Shown here: piece by piece, positions 1 to 7,712 of the stretch | How positions within the stretch are numbered: the first letter of the stretch is position 1 | How the letters are laid out: the number at the start of each line of letters is the position of its first letter | DNA from: Paraburkholderia domus | GTDB lineage: Bacteria; Pseudomonadota; Gammaproteobacteria; Burkholderiales; Burkholderiaceae | Reading direction: 5' to 3' | NCBI RefSeq assembly: GCF_905220705.1 | Contig: NZ_CAJNAT010000002.1 | Coordinates: 434,001 to 498,000 of the forward strand | DNA length: 64,000 nucleotides | Notes under the pieces: generated by a model | The model's input: the letters and a program-made list of their open reading frames with translations, nothing else | Database searches by the model: none | Told to the model about the DNA's origin: nothing | Position numbers and translations under genes: made by a program

Positions 1-197
1 GCCAGCCGGATGACGCCCCGGCGCACCTGCAGGGCATCAGCGCGAAGATGGGGCTCGACGCCACGCGGCCGGTGGTTTATGCGTCGCACGTGTTCACGCG
101 CGTGCGCATTCCGGGGCAGGACTCGGTGGATCTGGAAGCGCTCGTCGCCAGCGACAACGCCGCGTTCGATAACTATCTGGGTGACGTTCATGCCTGA
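1..197 (+). CDS. UbiD-family decarboxylase, C-terminal end (5' part outside window)
   Basis: The frame that starts at base 3 and stops with TGA at 195-197 gives 64 residues that match the C-terminal tail of UbiD-family prenyl-FMN-dependent (de)carboxylases: a GLDATRP segment, then VRIPGQD, then an acidic end. These enzymes reversibly decarboxylate aromatic or unsaturated acids and need the cofactor made by UbiX. The UbiX gene starts 8 bases before this stop, which is the usual pairing and supports translational coupling. Substrate cannot be told from the tail. The catalytic Glu-Arg-Glu residues lie upstream, outside the window. Confidence 0.75.
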   Translation, partial: QPDDAPAHLQGISAKMGLDATRPVVYASHVFTRVRIPGQDSVDLEALVASDNAAFDNYLGDVHA

Positions 198-810
198 CAA
201 CAAGCGTGAGCGGATTGTCGTGGGCATTTCGGGCGCGAGCGGCGCATTGATCGGCGTGCGCCTGCTTGCCGCGCTGCGCCGCCTTGGCACCCATGAGACG
301 CATCTGATCGTGTCGGCCTCCGGCGCGGTAACAGCGGCTCAGGAACTGGGCATGGCGCGCGGCGATCTGGAGAGCCTCGCCGACGTGGTCTACAACGTGC
401 GTGATATCGGCGCGGCAGTGGCGAGCGGTTCGTTCATCACCGCGGGCATGGTCATTGCGCCGTGCTCGATGAAAACGCTCGCGGGCGTGGCCAATGGTTT
501 CGCCGACAATCTGCTCACGCGCGCTGCTGACGTCATGCTCAAGGAGCGTCGCCGACTGGTGCTGGTCGCACGGGAAACACCGCTCAATCTCGCGCACTTG
601 CGCAACATGACGCTCGCCACCGAGATGGGCGCGATCGTGATGCCGCCAGTGCCCGCGTTCTACGCCCATCCGAAGACCATCGAGGACGTGGTCGATCACA
701 CCGTCGGCCGGATTCTGGATCTGTTCGGCATCGAGCACCGCGAGATCGCCCAGCGCTGGAGCGGACTCGCCGATGAGTTCGCGGGCCGCCGTGAAGGAGC
801 CGACGAATGA
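190..810 (+). CDS. ubiX: UbiX-family flavin prenyltransferase
   Basis: A 206-residue protein of normal UbiX length. It prenylates reduced FMN to the cofactor used by UbiD decarboxylases. The FMN-binding GISGASGA motif is at residues 12-19. The APCSMKTLAG segment near residue 95 and the family signature KERRRLVLVARETP near residue 120 are both present. I chose the ATG at 190 rather than the in-frame ATG at 10 because 190 gives the canonical N-terminus and overlaps the ubiD stop by 8 bases. Its own stop overlaps the next start (ATGA at 807-810). Its place next to ubiD suggests it serves that decarboxylase rather than ubiquinone synthesis, although this is inferred. Confidence 0.92.
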   Translation: MPDNKRERIVVGISGASGALIGVRLLAALRRLGTHETHLIVSASGAVTAAQELGMARGDLESLADVVYNVRDIGAAVASGSFITAGMVIAPCSMKTLAGVANGFADNLLTRAADVMLKERRRLVLVARETPLNLAHLRNMTLATEMGAIVMPPVPAFYAHPKTIEDVVDHTVGRILDLFGIEHREIAQRWSGLADEFAGRREGADE

Positions 811-3800
811 ACCAGCGCGACGTGATCAACTCAGGCAATGCTGCGACTGCAGAGGTTGAACCAGGCCACGACGAAAGCGTAAAGCGTCCGCGGACCTATC
901 TTGGCCGCCCGATGGAGCGTCTCGAAGACCCGGCGATCCTGACGGGCCGTGGCCGCTATGGCGACGATATCGGCACCAAACCCGGCACGCTGCATGCGGC
1001 GATTCTGCGCTCGCCGCATGCACATGCAGAACTCGTTGCCATCAATACCGACGCCGCGTCGAAACTGCCAGGCGTGCGCGCGATCCTGACGCGCGACGAT
1101 CTGCGTGCGTGGTCGCGGCCCTTCGTGGTGGGCGTGAAATCGCCGATGGAGCAGTGGGCGCTCGCGATGGACCGCGTGCGCTATGTCGGCGAACCGGTCG
1201 CGGTGGTGCTAGCGGAATCGCGGGCCATCGCCGAAGACGGGCTCGATCTTCTCAAGGTCGACTATTCCACGCTCGATCCGGTCACGACGATCGAACAGGC
1301 GGCGAGCGAGGAATCAACGGTGCTGCATGAAAAGGTCGGCACCAATGTGATCAGCGACCGCCACTTCCGCTACGGCGATCCGGAAGCCGCGTTCGAGAAC
1401 GCGCCACATCGCGTGAAGCTGGTCGCGCATTATCCGCGCAATACCTGTGCGCCGATCGAATGCGGCGTGGTGATCGCCGAATATCTGGCGGGCGACGAAG
1501 GCTATGACGTTACGTCGAATTTCATGGGCCCGTTCTCGCTGCACGCGGTGATGGCGATGGCGCTGAACGTGCCGGCGAATCGTCTGCGTCACAAGGCGCC
1601 GCGCGATTCGGGCGGCAGCTTCGGCGTGAAGCAGGCGGTGTTTCCGTATGTCGTGCTGATGTGCCTCGCCTCCCGCAAGGCCGGCGCCCCGGTGAAGTGG
1701 GTCGAGGACCGGCTCGAACATCTGAGCGCGGCGACCTCCGCGACGGCACGCCTGTCGACGCTCGAGGCGGCTGTCGAAAGCGACGGCCGTATTACCGCGC
1801 TCTCATACGATCAACTTGAAGATTGCGGGGGCTATCTGCGCGCGCCGGAACCGGCGACGTTCTACCGGATGCATGGCTGCCTGACCGGCGCGTATGCCAT
1901 CGACAATCTGCTGGTGCGCAATCGCGTCGTGCTGACCAATAAGACGCCCACGGGTCTCGTGCGCGGCTTCGGCGGCCCGCAGGTTTACTTCGCGCTCGAA
2001 CGGTTGATGCAACGCATTGCGCTTGAGCTGAAGCTGGATGTGCTCGACGTGTACCGCCGTAATTTCGTCGCCGCCGACGCCTTCCCGTATCGCGCCGCAG
2101 CGGGCGCCTTGCTCGACTCGGGCAACTATCAGGAGGCGCTGCGCCGTGCGCTGGCCGAAGGCGGCTATGACGAACTGCGTGCGCGCCGCGAGGCGGCGCG
2201 CAAGGAAGGGCGGCTGTACGGCATCGGCTTCGCGGCGATCGTCGAGCCGTCGGTGTCGAACATGGGCTATATCACGACGGTGATGCCCGCCGACGCGCGC
2301 AGGAAGGCCGGCCCGAAGAGCGGCGCGATCGCGAGCGCCACGGTCAGCGTCGATCTGCTGGGCGGCGTGGTGGTGACGATCGCGTCGACGCCCGCGGGCC
2401 AGGGGCATATGACGGTGTGCGCGCAGGTGGTCGCGGACGTGCTCGGCGTCTCGCCTCAAGACGTCGTCGTCAATGTCGAGTTCGATACGCATAAGGACGC
2501 GTGGTCGGTGGCGGCGGGCAATTACTCGAGCCGCTTTGCCGGCGCGGTGGCGGGCACGGTGCATCTGGCGGCCGTGCGCGTACGCGACAAGGTCGCGCGC
2601 ATCGTGTCGAAGCAGTTGGGTTGCGCGCCGGAAGATGTGCGTTTCGAAGGCGGCCGCATTTACGCGGCGGGTGCAGAGGATCGTGCGCAGCCGTTCGGCC
2701 GCGTCGCCGCCAATGCGCCGCATTGGGCGCCCGCGCTCTTGCCCGAAGGCGAGGAGCCCGGCCTGCGTGAGACCGTGTTCTGGAATCCGCCGAACATGGC
2801 GGCGCCGGACGAGAACGATCGCATCAACACGTCGGCGGCTTACGGGTTTGCCTTCGACATGTGCGGCGTGGAAGTGGACCGCGCCACGGGCCGCGTGCGG
2901 ATCGACCGATACGTCACCGCGCACGACGCCGGCACGCTGCTGAACCCCGCGCTCGCCGATGGTCAGATTCGCGGCGCGTTCGCGCAAGGTCTCGGCGCAG
3001 CGTTGATGGAGGAATTCCGCTACGGCGCAGATGGCAGCTTCCAGTCGGGCACGCTCGCCGATTATCTGATGCCGACCACCTGCGAAGTGCCCGATCCGGT
3101 GATCGTGCATCTGGAAACGCCGAGTCCGTTCACGCCGTTGGGCGCGAAAGGACTTGGCGAGGGCAACAACATGAGCACGCCGCCGTGCATCGCGAATGCG
3201 GTGGCGGATGCACTCGGCGTCGACGATATCCGTTTGCCGCTGACGCCTTCGAAGGTCATGGCGCTCATCGGTATCGACGACCCCGCCCCGTCGCGTCCCG
3301 AGTTGCGGGACACGCCACCGGCGAAACCGGCGGTGCCTGGCGGCGGCAAGGCGCTGACCGCGCAAGGCAGCGTCGATTTGCCGGCGTCGCCGGAAGCCAT
3401 TTTCGCCGTGCTGCTCGATCCGCAGGCGCTCGCCAAAGTGATACCGGGTTGCCACGCGCTCGAAGCCGAAGGCACGAACCAGTATCGCGCCGACGTGACG
3501 GTCGGCGTGGGCATGATCAAGGCGCGCTTCGAAGCGAAGATCGGGTTGTCGGAAATCGACGCGCCACATCGGCTGCGTTTGGCGGGCGCGGGCATGTCGT
3601 CGCTCGGCAGCGCGCGCGGCAGCGGACTCGTCGAGCTGACGCCGATCGAAAGCGGTACGCGTCTTTCCTATGACTACGAAGCCCAGGTGTCGGGCAAGGT
3701 CGCGGCCGTCGGCGGACGGATGCTCGAAGGGGCGGCCAAGGTCGTCTTGCGGCAACTGTTCGAATCGCTTGGACGCCAGGCCGCAGGCAAACCGGTGAAA

Positions 3801-3854
3801 ACCGGAGGCGGGTGGCTATCGCGGCTGCTCGCACGTTTCAGGAGACAGGCATGA
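807..3854 (+). CDS. Molybdenum hydroxylase large subunit fused to a C-terminal CoxG-like (SRPBCC) domain
   Basis: A 1015-residue protein, longer than the roughly 780 residues usual for xanthine dehydrogenase/CoxL-type large subunits. Residues ~25-130 are the N-terminal a/b hammerhead (RPMERLEDPAILTGRGRY). The molybdopterin region carries VRGFGGPQ near residue 385, which is nearer to the xanthine dehydrogenase FRGFGGPQ than to the CoxL form I motif. The catalytic Glu is expected in KGLGEGNN near residue 783. After a proline-rich linker, residues ~850-1000 form a CoxG/SRPBCC domain (LPASPEAIFAVLLDP). CoxG is normally a separate protein, so the fusion is unusual. It overlaps both neighbours by 4 bases. 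It probably hydroxylates an aromatic or N-heterocyclic acid or its CoA ester; the substrate is unknown. Confidence 0.9.
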   Translation: MNQRDVINSGNAATAEVEPGHDESVKRPRTYLGRPMERLEDPAILTGRGRYGDDIGTKPGTLHAAILRSPHAHAELVAINTDAASKLPGVRAILTRDDLRAWSRPFVVGVKSPMEQWALAMDRVRYVGEPVAVVLAESRAIAEDGLDLLKVDYSTLDPVTTIEQAASEESTVLHEKVGTNVISDRHFRYGDPEAAFENAPHRVKLVAHYPRNTCAPIECGVVIAEYLAGDEGYDVTSNFMGPFSLHAVMAMALNVPANRLRHKAPRDSGGSFGVKQAVFPYVVLMCLASRKAGAPVKWVEDRLEHLSAATSATARLSTLEAAVESDGRITALSYDQLEDCGGYLRAPEPATFYRMHGCLTGAYAIDNLLVRNRVVLTNKTPTGLVRGFGGPQVYFALERLMQRIALELKLDVLDVYRRNFVAADAFPYRAAAGALLDSGNYQEALRRALAEGGYDELRARREAARKEGRLYGIGFAAIVEPSVSNMGYITTVMPADARRKAGPKSGAIASATVSVDLLGGVVVTIASTPAGQGHMTVCAQVVADVLGVSPQDVVVNVEFDTHKDAWSVAAGNYSSRFAGAVAGTVHLAAVRVRDKVARIVSKQLGCAPEDVRFEGGRIYAAGAEDRAQPFGRVAANAPHWAPALLPEGEEPGLRETVFWNPPNMAAPDENDRINTSAAYGFAFDMCGVEVDRATGRVRIDRYVTAHDAGTLLNPALADGQIRGAFAQGLGAALMEEFRYGADGSFQSGTLADYLMPTTCEVPDPVIVHLETPSPFTPLGAKGLGEGNNMSTPPCIANAVADALGVDDIRLPLTPSKVMALIGIDDPAPSRPELRDTPPAKPAVPGGGKALTAQGSVDLPASPEAIFAVLLDPQALAKVIPGCHALEAEGTNQYRADVTVGVGMIKARFEAKIGLSEIDAPHRLRLAGAGMSSLGSARGSGLVELTPIESGTRLSYDYEAQVSGKVAAVGGRMLEGAAKVVLRQLFESLGRQAAGKPVKTGGGWLSRLLARFRRQA

Positions 3855-4672
3855 AACCCGCGCCGTTTGATTATCTGCGCGCGATGACCACGCAGGACGC
3901 GCTCGACGCACTCGCGCAAAACGGCGAAGACGCCCGCGTGCTGGCCGGGGGTCAGTCGCTGATGGCGGTGCTGAACATGCGGCTCGCGCAGCCGCGCATG
4001 CTGGTCGATATCTCGCGCACGGACGAACTGAACGCGGTGCGCATCGATAACGAAGCAGGCCGGCTGATTGTGGGCGCGGCTGCCACGCAGGGCAGCGTCG
4101 AATGGCGTGCGTCACTGCGCGACGAAGTGCCCCTGCTGGCGATGGCGTTCCCGCACATTTCGCACTTTCAGATTCGCAATCGCGGCACCGTCTGCGGCTC
4201 GATTGCACACGCCGATCCGAGCGCGGAATTGCCTCTTGTGCTGGCGGCGCTCGGTGGCGACGTGACGCTGCGCTCGAAAAAGAAGAGGCGTGTCTTGAAG
4301 GCCGAGGAATTTTTCCAGGGGATGTTGATGACCGCGCGCGAACCGGACGAATTGGTCGAAGCGGTGCGCTTCCCGCTGAAGAAGCCCGGCGAACGCTACG
4401 GCTTCACCGAATTCTCCGCGCGTCATGGCGATTTCGCGATGGTCGCGTGCGCGGCGGTGTTGACGAGCGACTCGATCCGTCTGGCGGTGGGCGGTGTCGC
4501 GGATCGGCCGGTGGTCGAGACATGGCCGCGTTTGCACGGCGAAGAGCTACGCAGTGCATTGAACGATTTGAGCTGGAAGCTGGGCGCGCAGGACGACGCG
4601 CATATTAGCGCGACCTATCGCCGGCATCTGGTCCGGCAACTCGGATGGCGCGTGATCGAGGAGGCAAAGTAA
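3851..4672 (+). CDS. Molybdenum hydroxylase FAD-binding (CoxM-like) subunit
   Basis: 273 residues, the usual length for the medium subunit of xanthine dehydrogenase-family enzymes. It carries electrons between the iron-sulfur subunit and the acceptor. FAD contacts are seen as AGGQSLM near residue 34 and RNRGTVCGSIAHADPSAE near residue 110, followed by the C-terminal CO-dehydrogenase-flavoprotein domain (FSARHGDFAMV). The ATG at 3851 overlaps the large-subunit stop as ATGA; an earlier in-frame ATG at 3812 would run into the large subunit. Gene order large-FAD-FeS is kept intact here, so the complex is likely functional. Confidence 0.9.
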   Translation: MKPAPFDYLRAMTTQDALDALAQNGEDARVLAGGQSLMAVLNMRLAQPRMLVDISRTDELNAVRIDNEAGRLIVGAAATQGSVEWRASLRDEVPLLAMAFPHISHFQIRNRGTVCGSIAHADPSAELPLVLAALGGDVTLRSKKKRRVLKAEEFFQGMLMTAREPDELVEAVRFPLKKPGERYGFTEFSARHGDFAMVACAAVLTSDSIRLAVGGVADRPVVETWPRLHGEELRSALNDLSWKLGAQDDAHISATYRRHLVRQLGWRVIEEAK

Positions 4673-4673
4673 A

Positions 4674-5222
4674 GTGAGCAACACGTCTGAAGACAACATC
4701 ATGCGGCAGGGCGACCGGCAGTGCATCGCGCTGACGCTCAATGGCCGCGAACGCAGCGGCTACTGCGAGCCACGCGACCTGCTGTCGGATTTCATCCGTC
4801 ACGAACTGGGCGCGACCGGCACGCATGTCGGTTGCGAACATGGCGTCTGCGGCGCGTGCACGGTACACATCGACGGCGTGGCAGGGCGTTCTTGCCTGAT
4901 GCTCGCAGTGCAGGCGCAAGGGCGTCGCATCGATACGGTCGAGGGTCTCGCGCCCGATATGGTGCTCGGCGATCTGCAGCAGGCGTTTCAACGCCACCAC
5001 GCGTTGCAGTGCGGCTTCTGTACGGCCGGCATTCTGATGTCGTGCGCGGACTATCTGAAGCGCGTGCCGGATCCCACCGAAGCGCAGGTGCGCGACATGC
5101 TCTCGGGCCATCTGTGCCGCTGTACGGGCTACACGCCGATCGTCGCAGCAGTGCTGGACGTGGCGGCGAGACGTCAGGCAAGCAAGCAGGCCGGTGAGAC
5201 CGTGGAGGCCGCTCATGCTTGA
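4674..5222 (+). CDS. Molybdenum hydroxylase 2Fe-2S (CoxS-like) subunit
   Basis: 182 residues. The N-terminal plant-type 2Fe-2S cluster has CEHGVCGAC with a later Cys in GRSCL, and the second 2Fe-2S cluster has CGFCTAG and CRCTGYTP, so all eight cluster cysteines are present. Start is GTG at 4674, set 9 bases behind a strong GAGGAGG, one base after the FAD-subunit stop. It shuttles electrons from the molybdenum centre to FAD. The C-terminus overlaps the following ligase start by 8 bases. Slightly longer than typical CoxS (about 160) because of a short N-terminal and C-terminal extension. Confidence 0.93.
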   Translation: MSNTSEDNIMRQGDRQCIALTLNGRERSGYCEPRDLLSDFIRHELGATGTHVGCEHGVCGACTVHIDGVAGRSCLMLAVQAQGRRIDTVEGLAPDMVLGDLQQAFQRHHALQCGFCTAGILMSCADYLKRVPDPTEAQVRDMLSGHLCRCTGYTPIVAAVLDVAARRQASKQAGETVEAAHA

Positions 5223-6834
5223 TCTCGGCCGAACCTTTCTGCAAAGCGTAGAGCGCAGCCCGACCGCGCTCGCTCTGGTCGATGGCGACCTGACGCTGAC
5301 CTATGCGCAGTGGCATCGCATCATTGTGAACGTCGCCGAAGGCCTGCGCGAACTGGGTCTCGCGCACGGGGACCGGCTGCTCGTCGTACTGCAAAACCGC
5401 TGGGAAATGGCAACCTTGCACTGGGCCTGCCAGTTCGCGGGCATTGTGATCGTGCCGTTGAACTGGCGCGCCAAGCCTGAGGAACTCGATTACTGCGTGA
5501 CCGATGCCGGCGTGAAGGCGATCGTCTATGAACCGGTCAGTGCCGAAGCGGTCACGCAGAGCCCGGCTGCGCAAAATCTGCCGCGCATCGGACTCGACGA
5601 CGCGCAAGGCCGCACCGCCAGATTCGCAGCACTCCTTGTCGAGCGCTCGCATGATGGCGGCACCCAGACCACTCGCGCGAATGCGGACGATTACTCGCTG
5701 ATTCTTTACACGTCGGGCACCACGGGTAAGGCCAAAGGCGTGCCGCGCCGTCACCGTCATGAGCGTGCTGCCGCGCTCGCCCATGTCGCGCAGAACCTGT
5801 ACCGGCATGGCGAGCGCACGCTCGGGGTGATGCCGTTGTATCACACGATGGGCGTGCGCTCGCTGCTCTCGATGGCAATGGTTGACGGCGTGTTCGTTTG
5901 CGCGCGCCGCTGGAACGCCCGCTTCGCGCTCGATTCCATCGAGCAGTATCAGATCAGCTGTCTTTATCTGGTACCGACGCTTTATCACGATCTGCTGGCC
6001 GATCCGGCCTTCGCCGAAATCGACACGACCTCGGTCAAAAAACTCGGCTTTGCCGGCGCACCGATGAACGACGGTTTGCTCAAGCGGCTCTCGGCTGCTT
6101 TCAAACCCGAACTGTTCGTCAATCACTACGGCTCGTCGGAGGTCTACACCTTCAGCATCGATCAGGACGCGACGCAAAAGCCGGGCAGCGCGGGGCGTGC
6201 CGGCATCAATACGCGCCTGCGTGTCGTGAAGCTCGATGCGCAAACGCCGGAGGATCTGGCGCAGGTTGGCGAAGAAGGCCAGATCATCGCCGACCTGCTC
6301 GGCGACGAAGCGTTCGAAGGCTACTGGAACCGCCCTGACGCCAACGCCAGGTCATTGCGCGACGGCTGGTATTTCACCGGCGACACCGGCTTCTTCGACG
6401 TTGAAGGCGACCTGTACGTGTCCGGACGCGTAGACGACATGATCATCAGCGGCGGCGAGAACATCTCGCCGGTCGATATCGAATCGGTGCTGTCTCTGCA
6501 TCCCGCCGTCGACGACGTGGCGGTGGCCGGCGTGAAAGACGAGCGGTGGGGCCAACGGGTCGTCGCCTTCGTCAAACGCCGCGAATACGTCGATGCTGAA
6601 ACGCTCGATGCGTATTGCCGCACGTCCAATCTCGTCAACTTCAAGCGGCCGCGCGAATACGTCTTCGTCGACGACATTCCGAAATCGCCGGTTGGCAAGA
6701 TCTTGCGCCGCAAGCTGTCCGCGGGCGAGTACGAACGCGACGAACGTGGTCAGCCTAATGACGGTAACGACGGCAACCACAGCCGCGCTAGCGGCGCATT
6801 CATTGCCACACACACGGAAACTACCAAGGAGTAA
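5215..6834 (+). CDS. AMP-forming acyl-CoA ligase (aromatic/aliphatic acid-CoA ligase)
   Basis: 539 residues of the ANL superfamily. The phosphate loop is YTSGTTGKAKG near residue 165. The adenine/aromatic motif is NHYGSSEVYTF near residue 303, the hinge region is YFTGDTGFFD near residue 385, and the catalytic Lys is in PKSPVGKILRRKL near residue 500. I prefer the ATG at 5215 (N-terminus MLDLGRTFL) over the ATG at 5194, since it overlaps the iron-sulfur subunit by only 8 bases. It should activate a carboxylic acid to its CoA thioester before or after the molybdenum hydroxylase step. The exact acid is unknown; benzoate- or hydroxybenzoate-like acids are plausible from the context. Confidence 0.88.
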   Translation: MLDLGRTFLQSVERSPTALALVDGDLTLTYAQWHRIIVNVAEGLRELGLAHGDRLLVVLQNRWEMATLHWACQFAGIVIVPLNWRAKPEELDYCVTDAGVKAIVYEPVSAEAVTQSPAAQNLPRIGLDDAQGRTARFAALLVERSHDGGTQTTRANADDYSLILYTSGTTGKAKGVPRRHRHERAAALAHVAQNLYRHGERTLGVMPLYHTMGVRSLLSMAMVDGVFVCARRWNARFALDSIEQYQISCLYLVPTLYHDLLADPAFAEIDTTSVKKLGFAGAPMNDGLLKRLSAAFKPELFVNHYGSSEVYTFSIDQDATQKPGSAGRAGINTRLRVVKLDAQTPEDLAQVGEEGQIIADLLGDEAFEGYWNRPDANARSLRDGWYFTGDTGFFDVEGDLYVSGRVDDMIISGGENISPVDIESVLSLHPAVDDVAVAGVKDERWGQRVVAFVKRREYVDAETLDAYCRTSNLVNFKRPREYVFVDDIPKSPVGKILRRKLSAGEYERDERGQPNDGNDGNHSRASGAFIATHTETTKE

Positions 6835-6838
6835 CCCC

Positions 6839-7645
6839 ATGACCGACTTGACCCACCGCGGCCAGACCCTGCTGCAAGAACTCGACGGTTTTTCGATCGA
6901 GATCGACGCCGAACGCGAGCGGGCCGACATTATTCTGCATCGGCCGCCGTTTAACGTGATTTCGATGCATGCACGCGACCAGTTGCGCGCGGCCTTCGAA
7001 GCACTCGACGAAGACGAGCGCGTGCGCGTGATCGTCGTGCGCGCCACGGGTGAACATTTCTCGAGCGGCGGCGACATCAAGGGTTTTCTCGAGGCGTCGC
7101 CGGAACACGTGTCCAAGCTCGCCTGGAATATCGCGGCACCCGCGCGCTGCTCCAAGCCGGTGATCGCAGCCAATCGCGGTTTCTGCTTCGGCGTGGGTTT
7201 CGAACTGTCGCTCGCGTGCGATTTCCGCATCGCCACCGACACTACCTTCTACGCACTCCCGGAACAAAAGCTCGGTCAGATCCCGGGCTCGGGCGGCTCG
7301 GCGCGTTTGCAGCAGATGGTCGGCGTCGGTCGAACCAAGGACATCGTCATGCGCTCGCGCCGCATTCCCGGCAAGCAGGCCTACGACTGGGGCATCGCGG
7401 TGGAGTGCGTGGCCGATGCGCAGCTCGAAGCCACGACCGATGCGTTGGTGGATGAACTGCGGGCCTTCTCGCCGCTCGCGCAACGCACCGCCAAGAAGCT
7501 GCTGAACGATAGCGAAGATGCGCCGCTTTCGATCGCGATCGAACTCGAAGGGCACTGCTATAGCCGTCTGCGCACGTCCGACGATTTCCGTGAGGGGGTC
7601 GAAGCGTTTCATGGCAAACGCAAGCCGGTGTTTCGCGGCAGTTGA
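6839..7645 (+). CDS. Enoyl-CoA hydratase/isomerase family protein
   Basis: 268 residues of the crotonase fold. Oxyanion-hole segments are SSGGDIKGF near residue 77 and NRGFCFGVGFELSLACDF near residue 112, and LPEQKLGQIPGSGG near residue 139 carries a candidate catalytic Glu. The start at 6839 has a perfect AAGGAG seven bases upstream, 4 bases after the ligase stop. It would hydrate, isomerise or ring-open an unsaturated CoA ester made by the upstream enzymes. Members of this family in cyclohexane- or benzoyl-CoA-type pathways include ring hydrolases, so its precise reaction is not set by sequence alone. Confidence 0.88.
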   Translation: MTDLTHRGQTLLQELDGFSIEIDAERERADIILHRPPFNVISMHARDQLRAAFEALDEDERVRVIVVRATGEHFSSGGDIKGFLEASPEHVSKLAWNIAAPARCSKPVIAANRGFCFGVGFELSLACDFRIATDTTFYALPEQKLGQIPGSGGSARLQQMVGVGRTKDIVMRSRRIPGKQAYDWGIAVECVADAQLEATTDALVDELRAFSPLAQRTAKKLLNDSEDAPLSIAIELEGHCYSRLRTSDDFREGVEAFHGKRKPVFRGS

Positions 7646-7712
7646 ACCGAACGCAGCACAACATAGCGGCAACACCCCGTAGCGAATAAAAAAACCGCAG
7701 GAGACAAAGCAT

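Noticed and set aside
1803..3755. 650-codon minus-strand open frame
   Set aside because: It lies fully antisense to the molybdenum hydroxylase large subunit, is His/Arg-rich and has no domain. Long antisense frames are common in high-GC genes.
4792..6243. 483-codon minus-strand open frame
   Set aside because: Antisense to the iron-sulfur subunit and CoA ligase, with Arg/His-rich shadow composition and no motif.
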